A stretch of DNA of 46,244 nucleotides from Pseudomonadota bacterium (lineage in GTDB: Bacteria > Pseudomonadota > Gammaproteobacteria > Xanthomonadales > Xanthomonadaceae), in assembly GCA_023390905.1 (NCBI GenBank), contig JAEWBY010000014.1:1-46244 (forward strand), written 5' to 3'. The translations under genes and the position numbers were made by a program. The stretch's first letter is position 1. Every line of letters starts with the position of its first letter. Under the pieces are notes generated by a model that was not told the origin of the DNA, ran no database searches, and saw only the letters and a program-made list of their open reading frames with translations. This document shows, in pieces, positions 35,780 through 44,476 of this stretch.

Positions 35780-38700
35780 ATGGAAAGTGCGGAAAAGTAC
35801 CGCTCCATCTTCGATGCCATGCGCCAGGGCTATATCGAAGCTGACCTGCTGCGCGATGCACATGGGCATGTCTTCGATTTCCGGATCCTGGAAGCCAATC
35901 CGCAGTACGAACGACTGACCGGCATTCCGCGCGAACAGGCGATAGGCCGGCGCATCCGCGAACTGTTTCCGGATCTGGAGTCCGCCTGGTTCGAGACCTT
36001 CGAGCGCATCGTGCGCTTGGGCGAGCCGGAGATCTTCGAGCGCGAAGTGGCGTCGTCCGGGCGCTGGTATGAAGTGCACGCCTACCCGCTGGGCCCGGAA
36101 CGGTTTGCCGCGCTGTTCGACGAGATCACCGCGCGCAAGCAGGCCGAGGCCGCGCTGCGCGACAGCGAAGAGCAGAACCAGTACCTGCTCAAGCTGAGCG
36201 ACGCGCTGCGTCCGCTGGCCGACCCGGCACGCGTGCAGGGCGAAGCGATGCGCGTGCTGGCGCAACACCTGGGCATCACGCGCGCGCACTATTACGAGGC
36301 TGACGGCAGGGCCGAGTACCTGACCTCGGTGGGCGGCTACAGCGAACTGCCGCGGCCGGTCGCGCAACGCATCCGCATGGACGATTTCGGTGCGTACGTT
36401 AAGCAGGCGTTCCGCGCCGGGCACACGCTGGCGGTGAGCGACGTGGCCAGCGATCCGCGCGTTGGATCGCGCGAGCTGGAAGCCTATGACGCGCTGGGTT
36501 TCCGTGCCTTCGTCGGGATTCCGTTGATCAAGGGCGGATGCTTCGTCGGCGGAATCGGCCTGCACCACAGTGCGCCGCGCCAATGGAGCGATTCGGATCT
36601 GGCGATCGCGCAGGCGACGGCCGAGCGCACCTGGGAAGCGCTCGAACGCGCGCGCGCCGAAGCCGCGCTGGCGCGCAGCGAAACGCAGTACCGCTCGCTG
36701 TTCGAAATGATGGGACAGGCCTATCAGGACAACGAGATGATCCGCGACGCGCACGGCCGGGCGATCGACTATCGGCTGCTTGCGGTGAATCCGCGCAATG
36801 AAGAACTGACCGGCGTGCCCGCCGATCGCGCCGTCGGCCATACCGCGCGCGAACTCGTGCCGGGCCTGGAAATGGCATGGATCGAGAAGATGGACGAGGT
36901 GGTGCGCACCGGCGCGCCGGCGCGCTTCGAGCAGGAGGCCGGGCCGCTGGGTCGCTGGTATGAGGTGTATGCGTATCCGCGTGGCGATGACCGGTTCGCC
37001 GTGCTGTTCGATGACATCACGCCGCGCAAGCAGGCCCAGGCCGCGCTGAGCGAACGCGTGGCGTGGCTGTCGGGACAGAAGGATGCGTTCCAGGCCGCGG
37101 TCGATGGCGCGTCGCTGGAAGCCTCGCTCGGCGTCCTGTGCCGCACCGCAGTGGAGCAGGAGGATGGTCAACTGCGCTGCGCGTTCTACATGGCCGATGC
37201 GGAGGGGACCCGGATCCAGCACGTCACCGGCACCGACGAATCGCGCTGCGTGGATGGTTTCCGCATCGGGCCGGATTCGCTGGCCTGCGGGCTTGCGATC
37301 CACACCGGTAAACCCGTGATCACCGCCGACGTGCTGGAGGACGACGCGTGGCGGCCGTGGCGCGCGCTGGCCGAGCGCCATGACTATCGCGCGGCCTGGT
37401 CGTTTCCGGTGGAAACCTCGGCCGGCAAGGTGATCGGCAGCTTCGCGATGTATTTCCGCACGCCGCGCCAGGCCAATGCGCGCGATCACGAACTGGCCGG
37501 CGTGATCACGCGCGCGGCGGCGATCATCATCGCCCAGCATCAGGCCGACGAGGAACGCGAACGCGCGGAGATGGCGCTGCGCGAAAGCGAGGAGCGCCTG
37601 CGGCAATTCGGCGATGCCTCGCACGACGTGATCTGGATCCGCGACGCCCGTTCGCTGCAATGGAACTACCTGACGCCGGCCTTCGAAGCCATCTACGGCG
37701 TGGACCGCGAACAGGCCATGCGCGGCAACAATTATCGATCGTGGTTGCAACTGGTCGTGCCCGAGGACCGCCACGAAGTCAATCGCCACGTGCGCAAGGT
37801 GCGCGCGGGCGAGCACGTCACCTTCGATTTCCGCGTGCGTCGTCCCTGCGACGGCGGCATCCGCTGGCTGCGCAACACCGACTTCCCGATCACCGACGAG
37901 CGCGGCGGCGTGGTGATGATCGGCGGCATCGGCCATGACATGACCGAACTGCGCGAGACCGAGTTCCGCCTGACGACCCTGCTGGAGGGCATTCCGCAAC
38001 TGGTCTGGCGCGCCGATGATCGCGGTCACTGGACCTGGGCGAGTCCGCAATGGACCGAGTACACGGGCCAGGGCGAAGAGGAAAGCCTCGGCTGGGGCTG
38101 GCTGGAAACGCTGCATCCGGAGGATCGCGAAGTCGCGCGCGCGTGCTGGAACCGCGCGGTGGAAAAAGGTGGGTTCGAAGTCGAATACCGCATCTGCGGG
38201 CGCGTGGAGCGCGGTTATCGCTGGTTCCAGACGCGCGCCACGCCAGTGCGCGACGAGAGCGGCCACATCGTCGAATGGCTCGGCACGTCGACCGACATCC
38301 ACGATCTGCGCGAACTCCAGGAACGGCAGAAGGTGCTGGTGGCCGAATTGCAGCATCGCACCCGCAACCTGATGGGGGTGGTGCGCGCGATGAGCGACAA
38401 GACCCTGCGGTCCAGCGCGACGTTGCAGGACTTCCGTGACCGATTCCGTGATCGCCTCGATGCACTGGCGCGGATCCAGGGCCTGCTGTCGCGGCTCAAC
38501 GAACATGATCGCGTGAGCTTCGACGAGTTGATCCGCACCGAACTGGCCGCGATGGAAGACACCGCCGAGCACGTCACCCTGGAAGGCCCGTCCGGCGTGC
38601 GCCTGCGTTCGTCCACCGTGCAGACGCTGGCGATGGCGCTGCACGAGCTGGCCACCAATGCGGTCAAGTACGGCGCGCTCGGCCAACCCGGCGGACGCCT

Positions 38701-38959
38701 GGCGATCGGTTGGCGCCTGGAGGACGAAGGCGCCGACGGCAAACCCTGGCTGCACATCGACTGGCGCGAGAGCGGTGTGCGCATGCCCGAGCACGGCGCC
38801 GCGCCACGCGGCACCGGCCAGGGCCGCGAACTGATCGAACACGCGCTGCCCTACCAGTTACGCGCGAAGACGTCCTACACGCTGGGCGCCGATGGCGTGC
38901 ACTGCACGATCTCCATCCCGGTCTCGGCCAGCACCATCGAGGTGGAAAGCCATGCATGA
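35780..38959 (+). CDS. Multisensor HWE-family histidine kinase (PAS-GAF-PAS-GAF-PAS-PAS)
   Basis: The 1059 residues are soluble, with no membrane helix. The order is PAS (about 5-125), GAF (130-300), a second PAS very similar to the first (310-425), GAF (430-590), PAS (600-725), PAS (730-850) and an HWE kinase core. Phospho-acceptor His859 lies in ELQHRTRNLMG. The N-box has ALHELATNAVKYGAL and the G1 region has DWRESG, the His and Trp-x-Glu marks of the HWE group. HWE kinases often sense light or redox through PAS/GAF cofactors; no chromophore Cys is evident to me. The stop overlaps the receiver gene by 8 bases. The ATG at 35780 is chosen because the upstream 69 codons show no domain; its ribosome site is weak. 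Confidence 0.88.
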   Translation: MESAEKYRSIFDAMRQGYIEADLLRDAHGHVFDFRILEANPQYERLTGIPREQAIGRRIRELFPDLESAWFETFERIVRLGEPEIFEREVASSGRWYEVHAYPLGPERFAALFDEITARKQAEAALRDSEEQNQYLLKLSDALRPLADPARVQGEAMRVLAQHLGITRAHYYEADGRAEYLTSVGGYSELPRPVAQRIRMDDFGAYVKQAFRAGHTLAVSDVASDPRVGSRELEAYDALGFRAFVGIPLIKGGCFVGGIGLHHSAPRQWSDSDLAIAQATAERTWEALERARAEAALARSETQYRSLFEMMGQAYQDNEMIRDAHGRAIDYRLLAVNPRNEELTGVPADRAVGHTARELVPGLEMAWIEKMDEVVRTGAPARFEQEAGPLGRWYEVYAYPRGDDRFAVLFDDITPRKQAQAALSERVAWLSGQKDAFQAAVDGASLEASLGVLCRTAVEQEDGQLRCAFYMADAEGTRIQHVTGTDESRCVDGFRIGPDSLACGLAIHTGKPVITADVLEDDAWRPWRALAERHDYRAAWSFPVETSAGKVIGSFAMYFRTPRQANARDHELAGVITRAAAIIIAQHQADEERERAEMALRESEERLRQFGDASHDVIWIRDARSLQWNYLTPAFEAIYGVDREQAMRGNNYRSWLQLVVPEDRHEVNRHVRKVRAGEHVTFDFRVRRPCDGGIRWLRNTDFPITDERGGVVMIGGIGHDMTELRETEFRLTTLLEGIPQLVWRADDRGHWTWASPQWTEYTGQGEEESLGWGWLETLHPEDREVARACWNRAVEKGGFEVEYRICGRVERGYRWFQTRATPVRDESGHIVEWLGTSTDIHDLRELQERQKVLVAELQHRTRNLMGVVRAMSDKTLRSSATLQDFRDRFRDRLDALARIQGLLSRLNEHDRVSFDELIRTELAAMEDTAEHVTLEGPSGVRLRSSTVQTLAMALHELATNAVKYGALGQPGGRLAIGWRLEDEGADGKPWLHIDWRESGVRMPEHGAAPRGTGQGRELIEHALPYQLRAKTSYTLGADGVHCTISIPVSASTIEVESHA

Positions 38960-39338
38960 CCGGACCCTGCGCGATTGCCACATCCTGGTGGTCGAGGACG
39001 AATACCTGTTGGCCGTCGAACTGCAGGAGGAACTGCACGATGCCGGCGCGATCGTGCTCGGGCCTGTCGGCAGCGTGGCTGACGCGCTGGTGCTGCTGGA
39101 CGCGTGGACGCGCGTCGACGGCGCGATACTCGATGTCAATCTCGGCGGCGAAACCGCGTTCCCGATCGCCGAGCGGCTGCTCGAGCGCGGCATCCCGTTC
39201 GTGTTCGCCACCGGCTATGACGCCAACGCCATACCGGGCATGTTCGGTCAGGTCGCGCGCTGCGAGAAGCCGATCAACCTGATGAACGTTGCCCGCGCGA
39301 TCGGGCGCGTGATGGGCGCCGATCCCGTGAACACGTAG
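38952..39338 (+). CDS. Single-domain response regulator paired with the large HWE kinase
   Basis: The 128 residues are a lone receiver: acidic pocket in HILVVEDEYLLAVEL, phospho-acceptor Asp61 in AILDVNLGG, a switch Thr in FVFATGYD, and a conserved Lys in RCEKPINL. There is no output domain, so it must act by protein contact or as a phosphate sink. It overlaps the kinase stop, which argues that the kinase phosphorylates it. It ends 3 bases before the convergent DUF6522 gene. Confidence 0.9.
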   Translation: MHDRTLRDCHILVVEDEYLLAVELQEELHDAGAIVLGPVGSVADALVLLDAWTRVDGAILDVNLGGETAFPIAERLLERGIPFVFATGYDANAIPGMFGQVARCEKPINLMNVARAIGRVMGADPVNT

Positions 39339-39341
39339 CGA

Positions 39342-39644
39342 TCAGCCGACGATCCGTCCGGTTTCATCGAGCACGAACCGGGCGCGCCGCGACTGGTGGT
39401 AGAAGGTCACCCGATGGCGGCCTGCGTCCTCGCCCACGCCGCGCTCGCACAGCACGGTGATGATCCCGTTGTCCATGTGCTGCTGGAACGTCGCGACCTC
39501 CAGATCCAGTGCCCGTGCCACCAGCGCACCGTCGATCTCGAGGCTCGGCTTTCCATCCACGAGCGCGATGTCGAGCCGGCGGCTGCGGGGCGGAGCGGGC
39601 GGAGGTGTCATGCGCGGGCCGATGGGGGGACTGGAGTCTGCCAT
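39342..39644 (-). CDS. DUF6522-like small protein
   Basis: The 100 residues have a Pro-rich start and a compact domain (about 30-98) with IDGALVARALDLEVATFQQH, ITVLCERGVGEDAGRHRVTF and a closing Arg-rich strand before VLDETGRIV. I recall this pattern as DUF6522, whose function is unknown. The ATG at 39611 (89 residues, MTPPPAPP) is an equally possible start; neither has a good ribosome site. It is wedged on the opposite strand between two kinase/receiver operons. Confidence 0.65.
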   Translation of the reverse strand: MADSSPPIGPRMTPPPAPPRSRRLDIALVDGKPSLEIDGALVARALDLEVATFQQHMDNGIITVLCERGVGEDAGRHRVTFYHQSRRARFVLDETGRIVG

Positions 39645-39834
39645 TGCATGATCGCAACGATCCGGGTGCGGCGGCTTGACCTGCATCAACCGGGTGCCGG
39701 AGCGGCCGACTGTCCCGCCCGCGGGATGATCCTGCGGGCATCGCGGGGATGCGGCCGCAGGGCCGCGGATCTTCACGAACGCCGCACGCGCCGACGCGCT
39801 AGAGTCGCCGCGGGGAAAGACAACGGAGGCGGGT

Positions 39835-41217
39835 TTGGTTGACGACGTGATGCGCGATCAGGATCGGGTGTCCACGGCCGCGAAGCTGCGGCTCTACGAA
39901 ACGGTTCTGCAGGCCACGCCCGATCTGGTCTATGTGTTCGACCTCCAGCACCGCTTCATCTACGCCAACGACGCACTCCTGAAAATGTGGGGGTGCAGTT
40001 GGGACGAGGCGATGGGCAAGACATGCCTGGAACTGGGCTACGAGCCCTGGCACGCGGCCATGCACGACGAGGAAATCGAACGCGTGATCGCCACCTGCGC
40101 GCCGATCCGCGGCGACGTGCCGTTTCCGCACGTCACCGAGGGCGTGCGCATCTACGACTACATCTTCATGCCGGTGATCGGGCTGGACGGCAAGGTCGAG
40201 GCGATCGCCGGCACCACGCGCGACGTGACCCAGCGCAAACAGCATGAGGACGCGCTGCGCCAGAGCGAGCAGCGTTTCAGTGCGATGGTCAATGCCAGTT
40301 CGGATCTGATCTATCGCGTGAGCCCGGACTGGAAGAGCTCCGAAATCCTCGGCGGTCGCGCCGCCGCGGACGCGCAGCGCGACGGATCGTCCGACTGGCT
40401 GGACGAAGTGCATCCGGAGGATCGCCAGCGCGTCAGCCATGTGGTCGAAAATGCGCGGCGCGCGGTGTCACCGTTCGAAGTCGAACATCGCGTCGCCCGG
40501 CACGGGCAGTGGTCCTGGGTGGCTTCGCGCGCGGTGCCGATCCGGCAGGAAGACGGCACGGTGAGCGAATGGTTCGGCGCGGCGACCGACATTTCCGATC
40601 GCGTGCGCCACGAGCAGCATCTGCGCCTGCTGATCAACGAACTCAACCATCGGGTGAAGAACACGCTGGCGATGGTGCAGTCGATGACGTTGCAGACGCT
40701 GCGCAACAGCGCCGACACCATGCAGGCGGCCGAGCGCATCGAGGCGCGCCTGCTGGCACTGTCCGAGGCGCACGACGTGCTCACGCGCAAGAACTGGGAA
40801 GGCGCCGGCGTGGATGACATCGTGCGCGCCGCGATCGCACCCTGCGTCGATGACGAGACGACGCGGTTCGACGTGCAGGGCCCCGGCGTACTGCTGGATC
40901 CGCGCCGCGCGGTGGCGCTGTCGATGGCGCTGCACGAACTGTGCACCAACGCGGTCAGGCATGGTGCACTGTCGGTGCCGCAGGGGCGCGTGGGCATCCA
41001 TTGGTCGCGCCGGCAGGACGGCGCCGGTGACGTGCTGGAACTGGACTGGCGCGAAAGCGGTGGGCCGATGGTGGATCAACCGGCCTATCGCGGCTTCGGC
41101 TCGCGCCTGGTCGAACGCGGCCTGCAGCATGATCTGGGCGGGACGGTTAAACTCGAGTTCGCACCCGATGGCGTGACCTGCCATATTTCCGCCCCGTTGT
41201 CCGAGACCGTTCCATGA
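39835..41217 (+). CDS. PAS-PAS HWE-family histidine kinase
   Basis: The 460 residues have two PAS domains (about 15-135 and 142-255) and an HWE kinase core. Phospho-acceptor His272 lies in LINELNHRVKNTLAMVQSM. The N-box is ALHELCTNAVRHGAL, and DWRESGG is the Trp-x-Glu mark. No membrane segment is present. The start is TTG at 39835, with GGAGG 5 bases upstream; the ATG at 39850 would remove five residues and lacks a site at proper distance. The stop overlaps the receiver start (ATGA), so the two are translationally coupled. It is smaller than, but parallel to, the kinase at 35780. Confidence 0.9.
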   Translation: MVDDVMRDQDRVSTAAKLRLYETVLQATPDLVYVFDLQHRFIYANDALLKMWGCSWDEAMGKTCLELGYEPWHAAMHDEEIERVIATCAPIRGDVPFPHVTEGVRIYDYIFMPVIGLDGKVEAIAGTTRDVTQRKQHEDALRQSEQRFSAMVNASSDLIYRVSPDWKSSEILGGRAAADAQRDGSSDWLDEVHPEDRQRVSHVVENARRAVSPFEVEHRVARHGQWSWVASRAVPIRQEDGTVSEWFGAATDISDRVRHEQHLRLLINELNHRVKNTLAMVQSMTLQTLRNSADTMQAAERIEARLLALSEAHDVLTRKNWEGAGVDDIVRAAIAPCVDDETTRFDVQGPGVLLDPRRAVALSMALHELCTNAVRHGALSVPQGRVGIHWSRRQDGAGDVLELDWRESGGPMVDQPAYRGFGSRLVERGLQHDLGGTVKLEFAPDGVTCHISAPLSETVP

Positions 41218-41576
41218 GTCCTGTTCCCGCCCGTGTCCTGATCGTCGAGGACGAATCGCTGGTCCTGATGCTGCTGGAGGATCTGCTGCCGCAGATGGGC
41301 TATGCGGTCGCCGCGGCGGTGGGCAGCGTGCCGGAGGCGCTGGCCGCGCTGGAGTCCGGCGAGATCGATGTGGCCGTGGTTGACGTGAACCTGGCGGGCA
41401 CGCCGTCGTTCCCGATCGCCGATGCGCTCAAATCCCGCGGCATCCCGTTCCTGTTCACCACCGGCTACGGCGCGATGGGGCTGCCCGAGCAGTACGCAGA
41501 CTCGGCCGTATTGCAGAAGCCGTTCCGCAAGCGCGATCTGGAAACCGCACTGGCCGAGCTGCTGGCGGCGCGGTAA
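41214..41576 (+). CDS. Single-domain response regulator paired with the PAS-PAS HWE kinase
   Basis: The 120 residues are a lone receiver with RVLIVEDESLVLMLLED, phospho-acceptor Asp57 in AVVDVNLAGT, FLFTTGYGA and the conserved Lys in VLQKPFRKRDLE. It closely parallels the receiver at 38952 (shared FPIA, GIPF and TGY features), so the two pairs probably arose by duplication. There is no output domain. It starts inside the kinase stop. Confidence 0.92.
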   Translation: MSPVPARVLIVEDESLVLMLLEDLLPQMGYAVAAAVGSVPEALAALESGEIDVAVVDVNLAGTPSFPIADALKSRGIPFLFTTGYGAMGLPEQYADSAVLQKPFRKRDLETALAELLAAR

Positions 41577-41687
41577 TCCGCGCCACGGGCATCCAAGCGA
41601 TCGCGGCCGTCGCGCACCGCCGGCCGTAGACACCCGTTTCACGGTCGTTGGCGTTTTCTCTGTTCATTCCCGAACGAGTCCGCCGCG

Positions 41688-43457
41688 ATGCGTGCATCCG
41701 CCATTGTGTGTTCCTTTCTCTGGGTGACCGCCTCCTGCGCGTGGGCGCAGCAGAACGACGGTACCCATGTCAGCGCCACCGTCAGCGTGGACAAGCCGGC
41801 CAAGGTCGAGGCCACGCCCGAGCGCATGCGCGCGCTGAAGGTGCCATCCGGCTTCACCGTCACGCCCTTCGCGCAAGGGCTGCAGAACGTACGCGTGATC
41901 GCGGTCGATCCGCAGGGCCGCATCTACGCCACGCGCCGCGATCAGGGCGATGTCATCCTGCTGAAGGACGAGGATCGCGACGGCCGCGCCGACGCCCCCG
42001 CGCAGAGCGTGCTGAGCCGGCCGGGTGCGCACGGCCTGGCGATCCGCGACAACAAGCTCTATCTGGCCACGGTGAAGGAAATCTTCGTCGCCGACATCCG
42101 TCCCGATGGCACGCTCGGTCCGGCGACGATGCTGCTGGGCGATCTGCCCGATGGCGGCCAGCATCCCAACCGCACGCTCGCCTTCGGCCCGGACGGCATG
42201 CTGTACATCAGCGTCGGATCCAGTTGCAACGCGTGCAACGAAACCAACCCCGAGCATGCGACGATGCTGCGCGCCACGCCGGATGGAAAAATGCGCGTGA
42301 TCATCGCCACCGGCCTGCGCAACACCATCGGCTATGACTGGCATCCGCGCACCGGCGAGCTGTGGGGCATGGATCACGGCATCGATTTCCTCGGCGACGA
42401 CGAGCAGGCCGAAGAGCTGAACCTCATCGAGCAGGGCAGGCAGTACGGCTGGCCGCACGTGTACGGCGATGGCCGCATCTATCCGCAGAGCACGCCGCAG
42501 GGCGCGATCACCAAGCAGGAATGGAAGACGCTCAGCACGCCGATGACGCTGGGGTACACCGCGCATGCGGCGCCGATGCAGATGGTGTTCTATCGCGGCA
42601 CGCAGTTCGCGCCCGAATACCAGGGCGATGCCTTCGTCACCATGCGCGGTTCGTGGAATCGGCGCCCGCCTTCCGGATACGAAGTCGTGCGCGTGCGTTA
42701 CCGCGACGGCAGGCCGCAGAAGATCGAGCCGTTCCTGACCGGCTTCCTCACCGACGGCGGCAAGACGCACTTCGCGCGGCCGATGGGCCTGGCGGTCGCG
42801 GCCGATGACGCGCTGCTGGTGGGCGATGACGCCAACGGCGTGATCTACCGCGTGGCGTACAGCGGCCAGGGCGCCAGCACCTTGTCCGCCCCACCGGCCG
42901 AGCCGATGCGCACGCAGGCGATGAAGGGGGTGGGCGTGCCGCTGGCGCAGGATCGTCCGGAAACGCAGACCGCGCAGAAGGTCGCGGTGTCCTCATCGGC
43001 GTTCGGCAACGGCCAGGCGATTCCACCCCGTTACAGCGAGTACCACGATGGCCTGAGCCCGCCGCTCGCGTGGACCGCTTCGCCGGATGCCAAAAGCTAT
43101 GCGCTGATCATGGAGGATCCGGACGCCAAGCCGATCACGCCGTTCGTGCACTGGGTGGCATGGAACATTCCGGCCGGCTCGCTGCCCGAGGGCGTGAGCG
43201 AACAACTCCGGCTGACCCAGCCCGAAGGCATGACGCAGGGCCGCAACAGCCGCGGCTCGATCGGGTATTACGGGCCGCGTCCGCCGGTGGGCGACCCGCC
43301 GCATCGCTATCGCTTCCTGATACTCGCGCTGGACACGATGCTCGACATTCCGCCCGGCAGTGATCGCGATGCGTTGCTGGCCGCGGTCAAGGGGCACGTC
43401 GTGGGCAAGGGCGTGCTGGAGGGCACGTACCACCAGAAACAGAAGCCGCCGCGTTGA
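41688..43457 (+). CDS. Exported PQQ-type sugar dehydrogenase fused to a PEBP (YbhB/YbcL) domain
   Basis: The 589 residues have a signal peptide (1-20, ending SCAWA). A six-bladed beta-propeller of the sorbosone/glucose dehydrogenase type (about 45-395) contains HGLAIRDNKLYLAT, HPNRTLAFGPDGMLYISVGS, CNACNE, ELWGMDHGIDFLGDDEQAEE and YGWPHVYGDGRIYP. A linker (396-430) leads to a phosphatidylethanolamine-binding/Raf-kinase-inhibitor-like domain (432-582) with PPLAWTASPDAKSYALIMED and GDPPHRYRF. No stop or frameshift separates the two parts, so this is a true fusion. PQQ genes are not in the window. The periplasmic oxidation substrate is unknown. Confidence 0.88.
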   Translation: MRASAIVCSFLWVTASCAWAQQNDGTHVSATVSVDKPAKVEATPERMRALKVPSGFTVTPFAQGLQNVRVIAVDPQGRIYATRRDQGDVILLKDEDRDGRADAPAQSVLSRPGAHGLAIRDNKLYLATVKEIFVADIRPDGTLGPATMLLGDLPDGGQHPNRTLAFGPDGMLYISVGSSCNACNETNPEHATMLRATPDGKMRVIIATGLRNTIGYDWHPRTGELWGMDHGIDFLGDDEQAEELNLIEQGRQYGWPHVYGDGRIYPQSTPQGAITKQEWKTLSTPMTLGYTAHAAPMQMVFYRGTQFAPEYQGDAFVTMRGSWNRRPPSGYEVVRVRYRDGRPQKIEPFLTGFLTDGGKTHFARPMGLAVAADDALLVGDDANGVIYRVAYSGQGASTLSAPPAEPMRTQAMKGVGVPLAQDRPETQTAQKVAVSSSAFGNGQAIPPRYSEYHDGLSPPLAWTASPDAKSYALIMEDPDAKPITPFVHWVAWNIPAGSLPEGVSEQLRLTQPEGMTQGRNSRGSIGYYGPRPPVGDPPHRYRFLILALDTMLDIPPGSDRDALLAAVKGHVVGKGVLEGTYHQKQKPPR

Positions 43458-43557
43458 CCCTGTTCCGCGCACGCCGTGCGCGCGATCACGCTGTCCGGCA
43501 CGCGATCCGCCCGTCATCGGCAGCACCAGGTTCCGAATCATCATCGAGGAGATTGCG

Positions 43558-44445
43558 ATGAAGCACAAGCCGCTGGACCAGCAGGTCATCGTCGTCACCG
43601 GTGCCTCCAGTGGCATCGGCCTGTGCACCGCGCTGCTGGCGGCCGAGCGCGGCGCGAGCGTGGCGCTGCTGGCGCGCAGCCGCGAAACGCTGTCCGAGGC
43701 GTGCGCGCTGATCGAGGAAAGCGGCGGTAACGCCCTGTCGATCGTGGCCGACGTCTCCAGCCGCGAGCAGGTGGAAGCGGCGGTCGAAGCCGTCATCCGC
43801 CACTTCGGCCGCATCGATACCTGGGTCAACAATGCCGGCGTGGCGATCTATGGCCGCCTGGAGGAAGTATCGGAAGAGGACAGCCGCCGCCTGTTCGACA
43901 TCAACTACTGGGGCGTGGTGAATGGATCGCTGGCGGTGCTGCCGACGCTGCGCGCACACGGCGGCGCGCTGATCAACGTCGGCAGCGAAGTCTCCGATGC
44001 GGTCATTCCGTTGCAGGGCATGTATTCGGCGTCCAAGCACGCGGTCAAGGGGTTCACCGACGCGCTGCGCGTGGAAGTCGAAACCATCGACAAGGCGCCG
44101 TTGTCCATCGTGCTGATCCAGCCGACCGCGGTGAACACCCCGTATCCGCAGCACGCGCGCAACTATCTGCAGAACGAGCCCAAGCTGCCGACGCCGATGA
44201 TCGATCCGGAAAAGGTCGCTGGTGCAATCCTCGATGCCGCCGAGAGCGGCGGGCGGGACGTGCCGGTCGGCGCGGTGGCGCACATGAACACCACGATGAG
44301 CAAACTGCTGCCGCGCCTGGGTGATCGCATGTCGGCGATGCAGGAAAAGCGGCAGATCACGGATCAGCCGGCGCGTGATCGGATGGGCACGCTGTACAAG
44401 CCCGGCGAAAGCGGACGCGTGCACGGATTCGCGACGGGCGGCTGA
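43558..44445 (+). CDS. Short-chain dehydrogenase/reductase
   Basis: The 295 residues show the classical SDR pattern: NAD(P)-binding TGASSGIG (14-21), NNAG, a catalytic Ser in NVGSEVSD, and YSASK with Tyr156 and Lys160. The family member close in form is the YxxxK oxidoreductase often found beside general stress genes. The substrate is unknown. The C-terminal extension (about 240-295) is longer than in minimal SDRs. GAGGAG before the ATG at 43558 sets the start; a longer upstream frame overlaps the fused dehydrogenase gene. It converges on the hemerythrin gene. Confidence 0.92.
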   Translation: MKHKPLDQQVIVVTGASSGIGLCTALLAAERGASVALLARSRETLSEACALIEESGGNALSIVADVSSREQVEAAVEAVIRHFGRIDTWVNNAGVAIYGRLEEVSEEDSRRLFDINYWGVVNGSLAVLPTLRAHGGALINVGSEVSDAVIPLQGMYSASKHAVKGFTDALRVEVETIDKAPLSIVLIQPTAVNTPYPQHARNYLQNEPKLPTPMIDPEKVAGAILDAAESGGRDVPVGAVAHMNTTMSKLLPRLGDRMSAMQEKRQITDQPARDRMGTLYKPGESGRVHGFATGG

Positions 44446-44476
44446 GACCCGTCGTGATTCGCGTGACTGCGGTATT

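Noticed and set aside
35651..38842. 1063-codon minus-strand frame opposite the multisensor kinase
   Set aside because: No recognisable domain, and the sense strand has a full PAS/GAF/HWE protein with an overlapping receiver gene.
41649..41663. Sigma-54-like TGGCGTT-N4-CTGT before the sugar dehydrogenase fusion
   Set aside because: Both elements deviate from consensus and the implied leader would be only about 13 bases; too weak to list.
43496..43514. CGGCACG-N4-CCGC before the SDR gene as a sigma-54 promoter
   Set aside because: The -24 lacks the leading T and the -12 is CCGC; such sites are expected by chance in this GC-rich sequence.
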